This document shows, in pieces, positions 1 through 7,158 of a DNA stretch of 19,574 nucleotides. Position 1 is the stretch's first letter. Every line of letters begins with the position of its first letter. This DNA is from Acidobacteriota bacterium (GTDB lineage: Bacteria > Acidobacteriota > Terriglobia > Terriglobales > Acidobacteriaceae), in contig JAJZAL010000079.1 in NCBI GenBank assembly GCA_021799405.1, positions 1-19,574 of the forward strand. Direction: 5' to 3'. Below the pieces are notes generated by a model. The model was not told where the DNA came from. It saw only the letters and a program-made list of their open reading frames with translations, and did no database searches. The translations under genes were made by a program, and so were the position numbers.

Positions 1-1
1 G

Positions 2-166
2 ATTGACGCCGATGAGGTCAAGTTGCTGATCGAAGGCAAGGAACTGCCTCCGTTGCGTTCTTCGCTGGCCTCACCCAGCGATACGGGCGGCACTCCGCAG
101 CAGGTGCTCAAACCGGAGAGCCGTGGTGGCCCCGGATTCCCGGAGGGCTCGCCGTCACCGGCGTAA
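2..166 (+). CDS. ftsH: C-terminal end of FtsH-like AAA+ zinc metalloprotease (5' truncated by window edge)
   Basis: Only the last 54 codons are present, read in frame from base 2 to a TAA at 164-166. The peptide begins IDADEVKLLIEGKELPPL and continues into a Ser/Pro/Gly-rich tail ending FPEGSPSPA. The short acidic helix followed by LIEGKELPP matches the end of the M41 peptidase domain of FtsH, and I recall similar QQVLKPE...PGFPEG tails in acidobacterial FtsH proteins. FtsH is a membrane-anchored hexameric ATP-dependent protease that degrades misassembled membrane proteins and some regulators. The AAA+ and HEXXH parts lie outside the window, so the call rests on the tail alone. A strong terminator follows 30 bases after the stop. 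Confidence 0.6.
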   Translation: MDADEVKLLIEGKELPPLRSSLASPSDTGGTPQQVLKPESRGGPGFPEGSPSPA

Positions 167-195
167 GCCGCAGGGATCAGGCATTCAGCGCTGAG

Positions 196-225
196 AAAGG
201 GCTGTTCTTCGGAGCAGCCCTTTTT
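196..225 (+). terminator. Rho-independent terminator with UUCG tetraloop
   Basis: A stem of about 12 bp (left arm 196-207, right arm 212-223) contains AAAGGGCTG paired with CAGCCCTTT plus three inner pairs, one of them a G-T wobble. It closes on a C(TTCG)G tetraloop and runs directly into TTTTT. It ends the ftsH-like transcript. Confidence 0.9.
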
Positions 226-411
226 GTATTCGGACCGCACTCCCGCGCAGAGCCGCAGGCGAGTTTTGTTCAACCGTTGCAATGAATGCGCGGCAAGAAC
301 GAAGCTCAAACACATCGCGCGTGGATCGTTTCGATGCAACTTCAGCCGTCGCGCCGAAGTTCAATTCAGCAGGGTTTGCGCCTGATCGACCCTTCCTGCC
401 GCGGGCTCAGA

Positions 412-999
412 TCAATGAGCTCCAAAGATCGTATATCCAATCCCCGCGCTGTACCCGTAGGGATGTAGCGACGTGTTGAGCCAGTCCGGCCACTGCTGAT
501 ATTCGAAGTCGATGGCGCGTATGCTGAGTCTCTTGCTCACCTGGATGTCCATGCCGCCGCCGTATGCAATGTCGGTGAACCGGCCCCAGGCGAAGTTGTC
601 CTCGAAGTTCATCGACGCCCAGCCGACCAGCACCTTCCCATATGGCGTTACCTTCCAGAAACGCAGTGGATAGATGGGGATTCTGGGACCAATGAGATAG
701 TTGTTCTGCGAGATATTGCGGTACTCATTGAAGTCCAGCCAGCGCCCCTCGGCTTCGAGTTGAACCCAATGCGTAAATCCGACGTCGATGTATACGCCCA
801 TGCCGTCGAGGTGATCGGGGCTGGCCTGCGGCACGCCACCGCCGGCGTAATCAGGTTGAAAGAAGGAGCCCACGGCGCCGGCAGTGAGGGAAATCTGCCG
901 GGCGGTGGCAGCAGGCTTTACTTGTGCGCCGGCCATTGCGGTTCCGGCGGCAAGCACAACGCAGAGCAGAATATGATTCTTCTTTTTTGTCATGAGCAT
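412..999 (-). CDS. Small outer-membrane beta-barrel protein (OmpA/OmpW-like porin fold)
   Basis: This 195-residue protein begins MLMTKKKNHILL, followed by a hydrophobic stretch and an Ala-rich cleavage region (AMAGAQ), a clear signal peptide for export. The mature part has alternating polar/aromatic strands (LEAEGRWLDF, GKVLVGWASM, TDIAYGGGMDIQV, RAIDFEYQQW) and ends with YSAGIGYTIFGAH, typical of an eight-stranded outer-membrane barrel. I start at the ATG at 999 because the longer reading adds a charged, non-signal segment; GGA lies about 10 bases upstream. A second ATG two codons in (993) is equally possible. It lies downstream of the pseudo-M48 gene on the same strand, separated by a strong hairpin. 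Ligand and function cannot be told; it may be a structural or adhesion barrel. Confidence 0.75.
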   Translation of the reverse strand: MLMTKKKNHILLCVVLAAGTAMAGAQVKPAATARQISLTAGAVGSFFQPDYAGGGVPQASPDHLDGMGVYIDVGFTHWVQLEAEGRWLDFNEYRNISQNNYLIGPRIPIYPLRFWKVTPYGKVLVGWASMNFEDNFAWGRFTDIAYGGGMDIQVSKRLSIRAIDFEYQQWPDWLNTSLHPYGYSAGIGYTIFGAH

Positions 1000-1063
1000 G
1001 AAGTTGATCCGGTTCCGATCAATCGGAGCCCGTTCCTGGGCGGTGAGACAGCCACGCTCCAAC

Positions 1064-1100
1064 GGCTGCCGGCAGGCCGGAACCCGGCTTGCCGGCAGCC
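1064..1100 (-). terminator. Long intergenic hairpin (17-bp stem, 3-nt loop), possible terminator or processing site
   Basis: An 11-bp perfect inverted repeat (GGCTGCCGGCA 1064-1074, TGCCGGCAGCC 1090-1100) encloses a second 5-bp repeat (GCCGG/CCGGC, loop AAC 1081-1083). The two are joined by the pair 1075/1089, which is G-U on the plus strand and A-C on the minus strand. It lies 15 bases past the stop of the minus-strand M48-like gene. There is no T-tract in the minus direction, so it may instead be a 3'-stabilising or attenuating structure before the beta-barrel gene. Confidence 0.5.
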
Positions 1101-1115
1101 TCCCCTATGCCTGTA

Positions 1116-2915
1116 CTATTGCATGTTGGCGGTGGCGGCTCCCGCCTGTCCCTGTGGCGGGGGTGCAGCCGCGCCCGACTGCGCCGCCGGTTGAGCTCCG
1201 TTCGCAGGAGCCGCCGCTCCCGCCGGCGCCGTAGCGCTGGCGGTCTCATAGCGGTGCAAATTGTAGAAGATGGGCGTCACCTCGAACGGCATCTTGTCAC
1301 GGGCATTCAACGGCGCAAAGCGCTTGGCGTCCAGCATCCGCACCGTATCATTCCACGGGTCGAGTTTGAGCCAGCTTCCCAACGGCAGGGCGGCAATCTG
1401 GTTCAGATCATTCCAATCCAGCTTGGGCGCCATTTTAGCCAGGGCGTCCATCCAGGGAACCCCATCGGGCTGGAGTAGCGAATCACCCAGCTTGGGAGTG
1501 TTGAGAGCCTTCAAAACCTTGGCCGAATCCTCCAGCTGCGCATAGTAAAGCCCCGCGTTGGCCAGCTTGTCCTTGTACATGGAGTTTTCCATGTACTTCA
1601 TCGCCAAGGTGGCGGCCTGTTGGTTGTCGTGGTCCGTGTGGTTCATGTCGATGCGCTGGAAGACCGCTTGATCAGGAAAGAGGAGGCGGTCATTGAAGGC
1701 ATAGCGCGTATCGATATGATGCCCCAGCGCAATGTGCGCCAGTTCCATGGCGATGACCGAGGCGATGGACTCCTCGTTGGGCAGGCTGTCGAGCAGCCCC
1801 CTACTCAAAATGATCGAGTTCCCAACCGTGGTGGCTTCAATCGTATCGGTGAGCAGAACTCGGCAATGCACCTGGTCAGTGAGCGGAATGTTATTGGGCA
1901 CTACCAAGTTAATGACGATCTGATCCAGAATCTTTTGTTCGTAGCCGCCGGGAATAAGCGGCGCGACAAGACCGGCCTGCTCAAGTCTGTCGAGCACATT
2001 GTTTTCTGCCTGGGTAACCCACATGCGCGAGGCCTGCAGTGGCCCGACATCCTGCGACTGGCCGCTCTGATCAACGGCATTGTCGACCGTCACACTTACA
2101 TTTTCATCGTTCTGCGTGGGCAGTTTCAGATCATAGCCCCAGAAGTGCGTCTGCGCCTTGATGCCGACTGAATTTGTATCCGAGACGCGGTGCGACTCCT
2201 CCACGTAAACAGCAACCGGCAGCCAGGTTCCGGGTTGCAGGTTCATCCGCCAGCTGTCGAAGTGGAAGAAGTACTTCAGCGTGTCCTTGGACTTCGGTCC
2301 GGTATAAGTGCCGTTAAAGCGCACGATGTTCCCGCCCTGATCCTCAATCCAGATGCGGCCATAGAACCTGCCCATCCCCTTTGCCCGGGGATGCACATCG
2401 AAAACCCAGGTTCGCACCGACCCCAGAAACTCACGGCGCACATAGCTGAACTGATAATGCTTCTGGTCGAATCCCGTGGGATCGACAAACATCATCTCCA
2501 TAAAGCCGTTGGGATTGTAGGTGAACCGTTCGAGCCCCAGCAGTTTGCTCAATCCGGACATGGCGGCGAACGAGCCCTTGAAAAAGCCGTGGCTTCCGGT
2601 TGCCCGCGGTTCATAGACTTTGTCGAAGAAGGCCCTGCCGAAATCCACGCGGCTCAGCATGTAGTCATCGCCGACCGGAACTTCATAGAGGTTCACATCC
2701 GGTTTCATATTCTGGATGTAGGTTTCAACCAGCGGTGTGCGCTGCTGAATATTGGCAATGATCACTTTTTCCTGCGCGATGGCTTTGCGAACCAGGGCAA
2801 GCTGGGCGGGTGTGAGAGGCCGCATCAACTGGTACTTCGGCGCCCTCGCGTATGAGCAAGAGGCGCCCAGGCAAAGAATCAGCAGGAAGATGAGGTAGGG
2901 CTTGCGAAACTTCAT
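1116..2915 (-). CDS. Secreted LolA-like / M48-like protein with degenerate zinc site (probable pseudopeptidase)
   Basis: The 599-residue protein starts at an ATG with AGGAG nine bases upstream. Residues 1-25 are a signal sequence; Cys20 makes a lipoprotein possible, but the lipobox is poor. Residues 130-265 (FMEMMFVDPTGF, GRFYGRIWIEDQGGNIVRFNGTY) look like a LolA/outer-membrane-lipoprotein-sorting beta fold. Residues 330-450 align by eye with the M48 peptidase core. The zinc motif expected as HEXXH reads M390-E-L-A-H394, and the later E-x-x-A-D helix reads NQQAATLA (431-438), so two zinc ligands and the following Asp are gone. The tail (559-599) is Ala/Pro/Gly/Gln-rich. It sits between a TonB-family gene and a beta-barrel gene on the same strand, which suggests an envelope scaffold or assembly role. 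Family assignment is likely; loss of catalysis is inferred from the residues. Confidence 0.7.
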   Translation of the reverse strand: MKFRKPYLIFLLILCLGASCSYARAPKYQLMRPLTPAQLALVRKAIAQEKVIIANIQQRTPLVETYIQNMKPDVNLYEVPVGDDYMLSRVDFGRAFFDKVYEPRATGSHGFFKGSFAAMSGLSKLLGLERFTYNPNGFMEMMFVDPTGFDQKHYQFSYVRREFLGSVRTWVFDVHPRAKGMGRFYGRIWIEDQGGNIVRFNGTYTGPKSKDTLKYFFHFDSWRMNLQPGTWLPVAVYVEESHRVSDTNSVGIKAQTHFWGYDLKLPTQNDENVSVTVDNAVDQSGQSQDVGPLQASRMWVTQAENNVLDRLEQAGLVAPLIPGGYEQKILDQIVINLVVPNNIPLTDQVHCRVLLTDTIEATTVGNSIILSRGLLDSLPNEESIASVIAMELAHIALGHHIDTRYAFNDRLLFPDQAVFQRIDMNHTDHDNQQAATLAMKYMENSMYKDKLANAGLYYAQLEDSAKVLKALNTPKLGDSLLQPDGVPWMDALAKMAPKLDWNDLNQIAALPLGSWLKLDPWNDTVRMLDAKRFAPLNARDKMPFEVTPIFYNLHRYETASATAPAGAAAPANGAQPAAQSGAAAPPPQGQAGAATANMQ

Positions 2916-3029
2916 AATGTCAGGCTCCTAAATGGTGCTTCAGGGTCGTTTTCTCTTGCTGTAACCACCGCGTTGGGATGATTCGGCCCAGTCGGGTTAA
3001 TCGTGTGGAACGTGGCGCAAACGCTATTT

Positions 3030-4088
3030 CTATGCCAATTGGAACGCGATAACGACATTGGTCGTCAAGTCGATGGGCCGGCCATTGCGCGTAGCCGGCC
3101 GGAAACGGATCTCACGGGCGACCCGGAGGGCCTCTTGATCCAGGCCGTGACCCAAGCCGCGGACCACGCCATGGACGACCACCTGGCCAGTGGCCAGAAA
3201 TGTGACGCGCACGATGACATCACCCTGGATCCTTAACTGCCTGGCTTCAGCGGTATAGTGCACCGGCGGCTTGGATAGAACTTCGAGGCTGGTTTCGGTG
3301 GGCTTCTCCTCGACCATCTTTGGAGCGGCGGCCACGGGTTTCATTGCGGGAATGCCCGCCGAGGCCACCCGGCCATAACTGACTTGCCTGGCTTGCCCGG
3401 TACCGCCAGGAATGCCCGCCGAGGCTACCTTGCCCACCATCCCCGCATTTGAGCCGGAGCGAATGCCATCGCCAATGCCCGCCGAGCCGACCACCCCGCG
3501 CGGCACTTCCGCACGGCCTTCCATGCCGCCGTAGGGATTGCCGATAGCCGCCACAGTAGCCGGCCGCGTGGCCCTGGGATTCGGAGTCACGCCGAACAGT
3601 TGCCCCAGATGCACCGGCTGGGTTGACGGCCTAGCCTGCGGCACCTGCGCCGGCATTGCCGCCGTCAACGCCGCCTTGGGCTGAGGCGCCAGGATAATCG
3701 CCGGCCGGCTCTCCCTGACTTTGGGCAGCGCTACCTTGGCTTGCATCTGGATCTGCCTGGGCGCCGGTTTGGGCTGCTCCCTGGGCACCTGAATCTTCGG
3801 AGCTTCCATCTTGACCTCGGGCAGTTTGGGAGCCTCGGGCAGCTTCGGAGGCGGCGGAGGTGGCTTGATCTTGACCTTTGGAGGTGGCGGCGGGGTATTG
3901 GGCATAATCAGATCCGTCATCTCAAACTTATGCTGCGTCACAATACGCTTGGCAGTCATTCCGATATAGATGGCCGCAACCAGAATGCATGAGTTGACGA
4001 CAGCGCTGGTAATGAATGACGCCGACCTTCCTTCAGGCTCGGGAAGTAATCCGAAATTCTTAAATCCAGGGGAATTAGTCATCGGCAT
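3030..4088 (-). CDS. TonB-family energy-transducer protein
   Basis: This 352-residue protein has a short cytoplasmic N terminus, one membrane helix at about residues 23-44 (FITSAVVNSCILVAAIYIGM), a long periplasmic Pro/Lys/Ala region (PPPPPKVKIKPPPPPPK and related), a Gly/Ala region with three SAGI segments, and a C-terminal TonB domain at 272-352 (PPVHYTAEARQLRIQGDVIV ... IRFRPATRNGRPID). TonB proteins couple the proton-motive force, through ExbB/ExbD, to outer-membrane receptors. I start at the ATG at 4088, with GAGGG nine bases upstream; an ATG two codons later (4082) is also possible. exbB/exbD are not in the window, so it may serve a partner encoded elsewhere or have a non-canonical envelope role with the two genes downstream (114-base gap). 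Confidence 0.85.
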   Translation of the reverse strand: MPMTNSPGFKNFGLLPEPEGRSASFITSAVVNSCILVAAIYIGMTAKRIVTQHKFEMTDLIMPNTPPPPPKVKIKPPPPPPKLPEAPKLPEVKMEAPKIQVPREQPKPAPRQIQMQAKVALPKVRESRPAIILAPQPKAALTAAMPAQVPQARPSTQPVHLGQLFGVTPNPRATRPATVAAIGNPYGGMEGRAEVPRGVVGSAGIGDGIRSGSNAGMVGKVASAGIPGGTGQARQVSYGRVASAGIPAMKPVAAAPKMVEEKPTETSLEVLSKPPVHYTAEARQLRIQGDVIVRVTFLATGQVVVHGVVRGLGHGLDQEALRVAREIRFRPATRNGRPIDLTTNVVIAFQLA

Positions 4089-4786
4089 GTTTTTTGACCC
4101 TCGGTTCGGGCGGTCGAGGCCGCGCGCTGCCGCATCACTGGGGCAACCGAACTGGATGCAATCCCACGCGGTAGCCAAACGCTCTCAGCATGATTCGCGA
4201 TCCCGCGGGGAATCATTGCAAGTCCCGCAAAATGCTGCCCGTATACGCACAGCCGCCGTCCACTACGCAGATACCAGGACTCGGCTTGGAAACCACCTTC
4301 CGCCATATCGCATCGTGCCGCGCTGCGCGGCAAACCTCCAAATATGTCTTGCCTCCAAGGCAAGAGACATGGATGAAGCTGTCTGAATGCAGGACTGGAG
4401 GAAAAAAAATCGTGCTGCGCATTTGCGGCCGTAGCGCGTGGCGAACGTATGCCTGCGCAACTTCCGTTGAAGCCCGGTCTGTAAGGTCTTGTGCGAATTA
4501 GACGATCCACCCTATGGTCCTCGGACATTCAGAATCTCCACTTCCCATCCAAGGCAACCGGCAAATGAATCCGCACACCCTTGCTTTTCAGCAATCTATC
4601 TCCTATTGTGCTTTCTGTGGAGCGTCAAAACCCATCCGCTGACTGCATCGAAACCTGGGTCAGAATTCGTGCGGGGTGTCAGCATCAGGGCCCGAAAAGC
4701 ATTTACTTACATCCGGCCCCATCATATCCCACTCTCGTAATAGACTCAAAGTAACCTAAACTGTTGCGGAAAGGACAGTCTTTTTT
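4089..4786. other. 700-base region with no convincing gene between divergent TonB-family gene and galE
   Basis: Open frames here (for example 4079-4528 minus and 4190-4501 plus) overlap each other, lack ribosome sites and encode Arg/Ser/Cys-rich peptides with no family look, so I call no gene. It must contain both divergent promoters. Two local palindromes are visible: GCCGCGC-T-GCGCGGC at 4317-4331 and TCTTGCCT-CCA-AGGCAAGA at 4347-4365. I see no tRNA and no riboswitch that I recognise. Confidence 0.6.
4347..4365. repeat. Inverted repeat, 8-bp arms and 3-nt spacer
   Basis: TCTTGCCT (4347-4354) and AGGCAAGA (4358-4365) are perfect complements, with further outer pairing TGTC/GACA across a two-base bulge. 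It is not followed by a T-run on either strand. It could be a regulator site or an RNA structure within the tonB/galE intergenic region. Confidence 0.4.
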
Positions 4787-5785
4787 GTGAAGATCTTGGT
4801 CACTGGCGGCGCCGGGTACATCGGTGGTACCGTTGCGGAACTTCTTACCAGAATGGGGCATCAGGCGGTGGTTCTGGACAACCTGAGCCACGGCAGGCGG
4901 GATTTAGTGCCGCGGGATGTGGAGTTTATGGAGGCAGAGGTGGCTGATCGCGCCACACTTGAAAGCGTTTTCAGATCCGCCCAAGAACAAAATCAGCCCT
5001 TTGATGGCGTGCTCCACTTCGCCGCGCTGATTGAGGCGGGCGAATCCATGCAGCGGCCGGAGATTTATTTCCGCAACAACACCGCTTCCACCCTCAGCCT
5101 GCTAGAGGCAATGCTTGTCTGCGGTCCCCGCCGCCTCGTCTTCTCATCGACCGCCGCTGTCTACGGCGAGCCGGAATCGGTGCCCATCAAGGAGGATGCG
5201 CGCCTTTTGCCCACCAACGCCTATGGCGAATCCAAGCTGCTGGTCGAGCACATGCTTGGCTGGTTCAACCGTATCCACGGCCTGCGCTACGCCTCGCTGC
5301 GCTACTTCAACGTGGCGGGAGCGCCCGAAGGCCCCTGCGGCGTAACGCGTGGCGAAGCCCACGAGCCTGAGTCCCACCTGATCCCACTGGTGCTTGATGT
5401 TGCCCTCGGCCGCCGCCAATCCATCCGCATCTACGGCGATGATTACCCCACCCCCGACGGCACCTGCATCCGCGACTACATTCACGTCTCCGATCTCGCC
5501 GATGCGCACCTGCTGGCCCTGGATGCGCTTGCCGCGCACGACCGGCTGATCTTCAATCTGGGCAACGGGCAGGGCTTCAGTGTGCGCGAGGTGATTGAAT
5601 CGGCGCGCCGCGTTACGGGCCAGCCCATACCGGCTGAAGTTCACCCTCGCCGCCCCGGCGATCCTGCGGTGCTCGTCGCGAGCTCTGAAAAGGCCATCCG
5701 CGAACTGGGATGGAAGCCGCGCTACACCCGGCTCGACGACATCATCCGAACCGCCTGGATCTGGCACCAGAAGCGCTACAGTTGA
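4787..5785 (+). CDS. galE: UDP-glucose 4-epimerase GalE
   Basis: The 332-residue protein is an extended short-chain dehydrogenase. The NAD-binding GGAGYIG motif is at residues 7-13, HFAA at 77-80, the catalytic Ser/Thr segment SSTAAVYG at 120-127, and the catalytic pair Y146-x-x-x-K150 follows. Length and the C-terminal half (RDYIHVSDLADAHLLALDAL, NLGNGQGFSVREVI) are normal for GalE. It interconverts UDP-glucose and UDP-galactose in the cytoplasm for Leloir catabolism and for exopolysaccharide or LPS synthesis. The start codon is GTG at 4787, with AAGGA 11 bases upstream after a T-rich spacer; the next residues (KILVTGGAGYIGG) fit the canonical N terminus exactly. No other galactose genes are adjacent. 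Confidence 0.93.
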   Translation: MKILVTGGAGYIGGTVAELLTRMGHQAVVLDNLSHGRRDLVPRDVEFMEAEVADRATLESVFRSAQEQNQPFDGVLHFAALIEAGESMQRPEIYFRNNTASTLSLLEAMLVCGPRRLVFSSTAAVYGEPESVPIKEDARLLPTNAYGESKLLVEHMLGWFNRIHGLRYASLRYFNVAGAPEGPCGVTRGEAHEPESHLIPLVLDVALGRRQSIRIYGDDYPTPDGTCIRDYIHVSDLADAHLLALDALAAHDRLIFNLGNGQGFSVREVIESARRVTGQPIPAEVHPRRPGDPAVLVASSEKAIRELGWKPRYTRLDDIIRTAWIWHQKRYS

Positions 5786-6093
5786 GCATTCGATTCCATC
5801 GAATTGCCGGTGAGATTTTTGCAACCGGCGGTGCTGCAAGCTCTTCTAATAGGCAGAAAGCGCGTTCTGCTGAGATGCGAGGTTCTTCCCCGATGGCAAC
5901 CGGACATCGAAAAGGCCGTTTCTGGGCATTTATTGACTTCTTCATCCTCTTCAGCGGGATCTCCACCGCCGCGAATCTGTCGCGGACGCAGGGGCGCCCG
6001 CTGATGACCCGGGGCCTGTTTCTCTTTCGTACGCCCCGGTCTTCCGGTTCATCCTCTCGCGCCGCAAACTCGTGAATTGTTAAAATCGAAGCG
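5786..6093 (+). other. galE-mqnC intergenic region with mqnC promoter
   Basis: I see no convincing gene in these 308 bases. Just after the galE stop there is a perfect inverted repeat, ATTCGAT-TCC-ATCGAAT (5788-5804), and then GCCGGT...ACCGGC (5806-5829). Either could weakly terminate galE transcription. The 3' end holds the extended -10 element of mqnC. Confidence 0.5.
6078..6086 (+). promoter_or_regulatory. Extended -10 promoter element of mqnC (leaderless start)
   Basis: TGT-TAAAAT (TGn plus a 5/6 match to TATAAT) ends seven bases before the mqnC ATG, so transcription would begin at or next to the A of the start codon. No Shine-Dalgarno sequence is present, and an in-frame TGA at 6073-6075 leaves ATG 6094 as the only start. 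The -35 region is poor, as expected for an extended -10 promoter. Confidence 0.5.
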
Positions 6094-7140
6094 ATGCCGA
6101 TTACCCGCCAGCAGGCCCTCGACTACTTCCGCTCGTCCGATCTGATCGGCCTTGGCTATGAAGCCGACGCCGTGCGCCGCCGCCTGCACCCCGAGGGTGT
6201 GGTGACTTACATTATCGACCGCAATATCAACTACACCAACTTCTGCACGGAGTACTGCACCTTCTGCGCCTTCTACCGCCCGCTCAAGGGGCCTCGCTCC
6301 GACGAGGGCTACATCCTCGACGTCGAGAAGATCTACGAAAAGATCGCCGAAACCGTGGAGATGGGCGGCACCGGCGTCTTGATGCAGGGCGGTATTCATC
6401 CCGATCTCAAAATCGATTGGTTCGAGCGGCTCTTCCAAGGCATCAAGCAGCGCTTCCCGCAGATCTGGCTGCACTGTCTTTCAGCCTCCGAGGTGCTGGC
6501 CATCGCCGAGTACAGCAATCTCGACCTGCGCACCACGATCGCCCGCCTGCGCGACGCGGGTCTCGACTCCATCCCCGGCGGCGGCGCCGAGATTCTCGAC
6601 GACGATGTCCGCTTCCGCATTGCCCGCCTCAAGTGCCGCACCGAGGACTGGGTCAGCGTGCACCGCACCGCGCATCAGTTGGGCATGCGCACCACGGCGA
6701 CCATGATGTTCGGCGTCGGCGAGACCTTCGACCAGCGCATCAATCACTTCGAAGTCGTCCGCCGGCTGCAGGAAGAGACCGGCGGCTTCACGGCTTTTAT
6801 CCCCTGGAGCTTTCAGCCCAGGCACACGGCGCTCGGCGGCCGCGGCTGGGATGAGGCCACCTCGGTCGAGTACCTGAAGGTGCTGGCCATCTCGCGCCTC
6901 TATCTCGACAACATTGAGAACGTGCAGGCCAGTTGGGTCACGCAGGGACTGAAGGTGCTGGAACTGGGTCTTCACTTTGGCGGCAACGATGTGGGCTCGG
7001 TGATGCTCGAAGAGAATGTGGTCAAGGCGGCAGGTACTTCGAACTGCACCACGGAAGAAGAGCTGCGCCGCATCATCCGCGACGCCGGCTTCAAACCCAT
7101 TCAGCGCGACACGCTCTATCGAACGATGTTTCTGAACTGA
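6094..7140 (+). CDS. mqnC: Cyclic dehypoxanthine futalosine synthase MqnC (radical SAM)
   Basis: This 348-residue radical SAM enzyme has the 4Fe-4S motif C51-x-x-x-C55-x-x-C58 inside FCTEYCTFCAFYRP, preceded by RNINYTN, which is characteristic of the MqnC/MqnE/CofGH group. The segments GGTGVLMQGGIHPDL and PGGGAEIL and the full length fit MqnC specifically. It cyclises dehypoxanthine futalosine to the cyclic form, the third step of the futalosine route to menaquinone, in the cytoplasm. No other mqn gene is near, so the pathway is dispersed here. The start is unambiguous because of the upstream in-frame stop; the mRNA appears leaderless. Its stop codon lies inside a hairpin shared with the converging radical SAM gene. 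Confidence 0.92.
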   Translation: MPITRQQALDYFRSSDLIGLGYEADAVRRRLHPEGVVTYIIDRNINYTNFCTEYCTFCAFYRPLKGPRSDEGYILDVEKIYEKIAETVEMGGTGVLMQGGIHPDLKIDWFERLFQGIKQRFPQIWLHCLSASEVLAIAEYSNLDLRTTIARLRDAGLDSIPGGGAEILDDDVRFRIARLKCRTEDWVSVHRTAHQLGMRTTATMMFGVGETFDQRINHFEVVRRLQEETGGFTAFIPWSFQPRHTALGGRGWDEATSVEYLKVLAISRLYLDNIENVQASWVTQGLKVLELGLHFGGNDVGSVMLEENVVKAAGTSNCTTEEELRRIIRDAGFKPIQRDTLYRTMFLN

Positions 7141-7158
7141 GTTCTGCTGAACTCAGTT
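7135..7158. terminator. Hairpin spanning both stop codons of two convergent genes
   Basis: AACTGAGTTC (7135-7144) and GAACTCAGTT (7149-7158) are perfect 10-bp complements around a TGCT loop. The mqnC stop (7138-7140) is in the left arm and the stop of the minus-strand radical SAM gene (7153-7155) is in the right arm. No T-tract follows in either direction, so it is a bidirectional terminator or 3'-end structure of a non-classical kind. Confidence 0.6.

Noticed and set aside
282..479. Plus-strand open frame after the ftsH terminator
   Set aside because: It overlaps the 3' end of the beta-barrel gene, has no ribosome site, and its peptide looks random.
760..1194. Plus-strand open frame opposite the beta-barrel and M48-like genes
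   Set aside because: Shadow of two genes with signal peptides and ribosome sites on the minus strand.
4079..4528. Open frame of 149 codons on the minus strand upstream of the TonB-family gene
   Set aside because: It overlaps the true TonB start and a plus-strand frame, has no ribosome site, and its composition is Arg/Ser/Cys-rich without family resemblance.
5710..6075. Plus-strand open frame overlapping the 3' end of galE
   Set aside because: It starts inside galE in another frame, has no ribosome site, and gives a low-complexity basic peptide.
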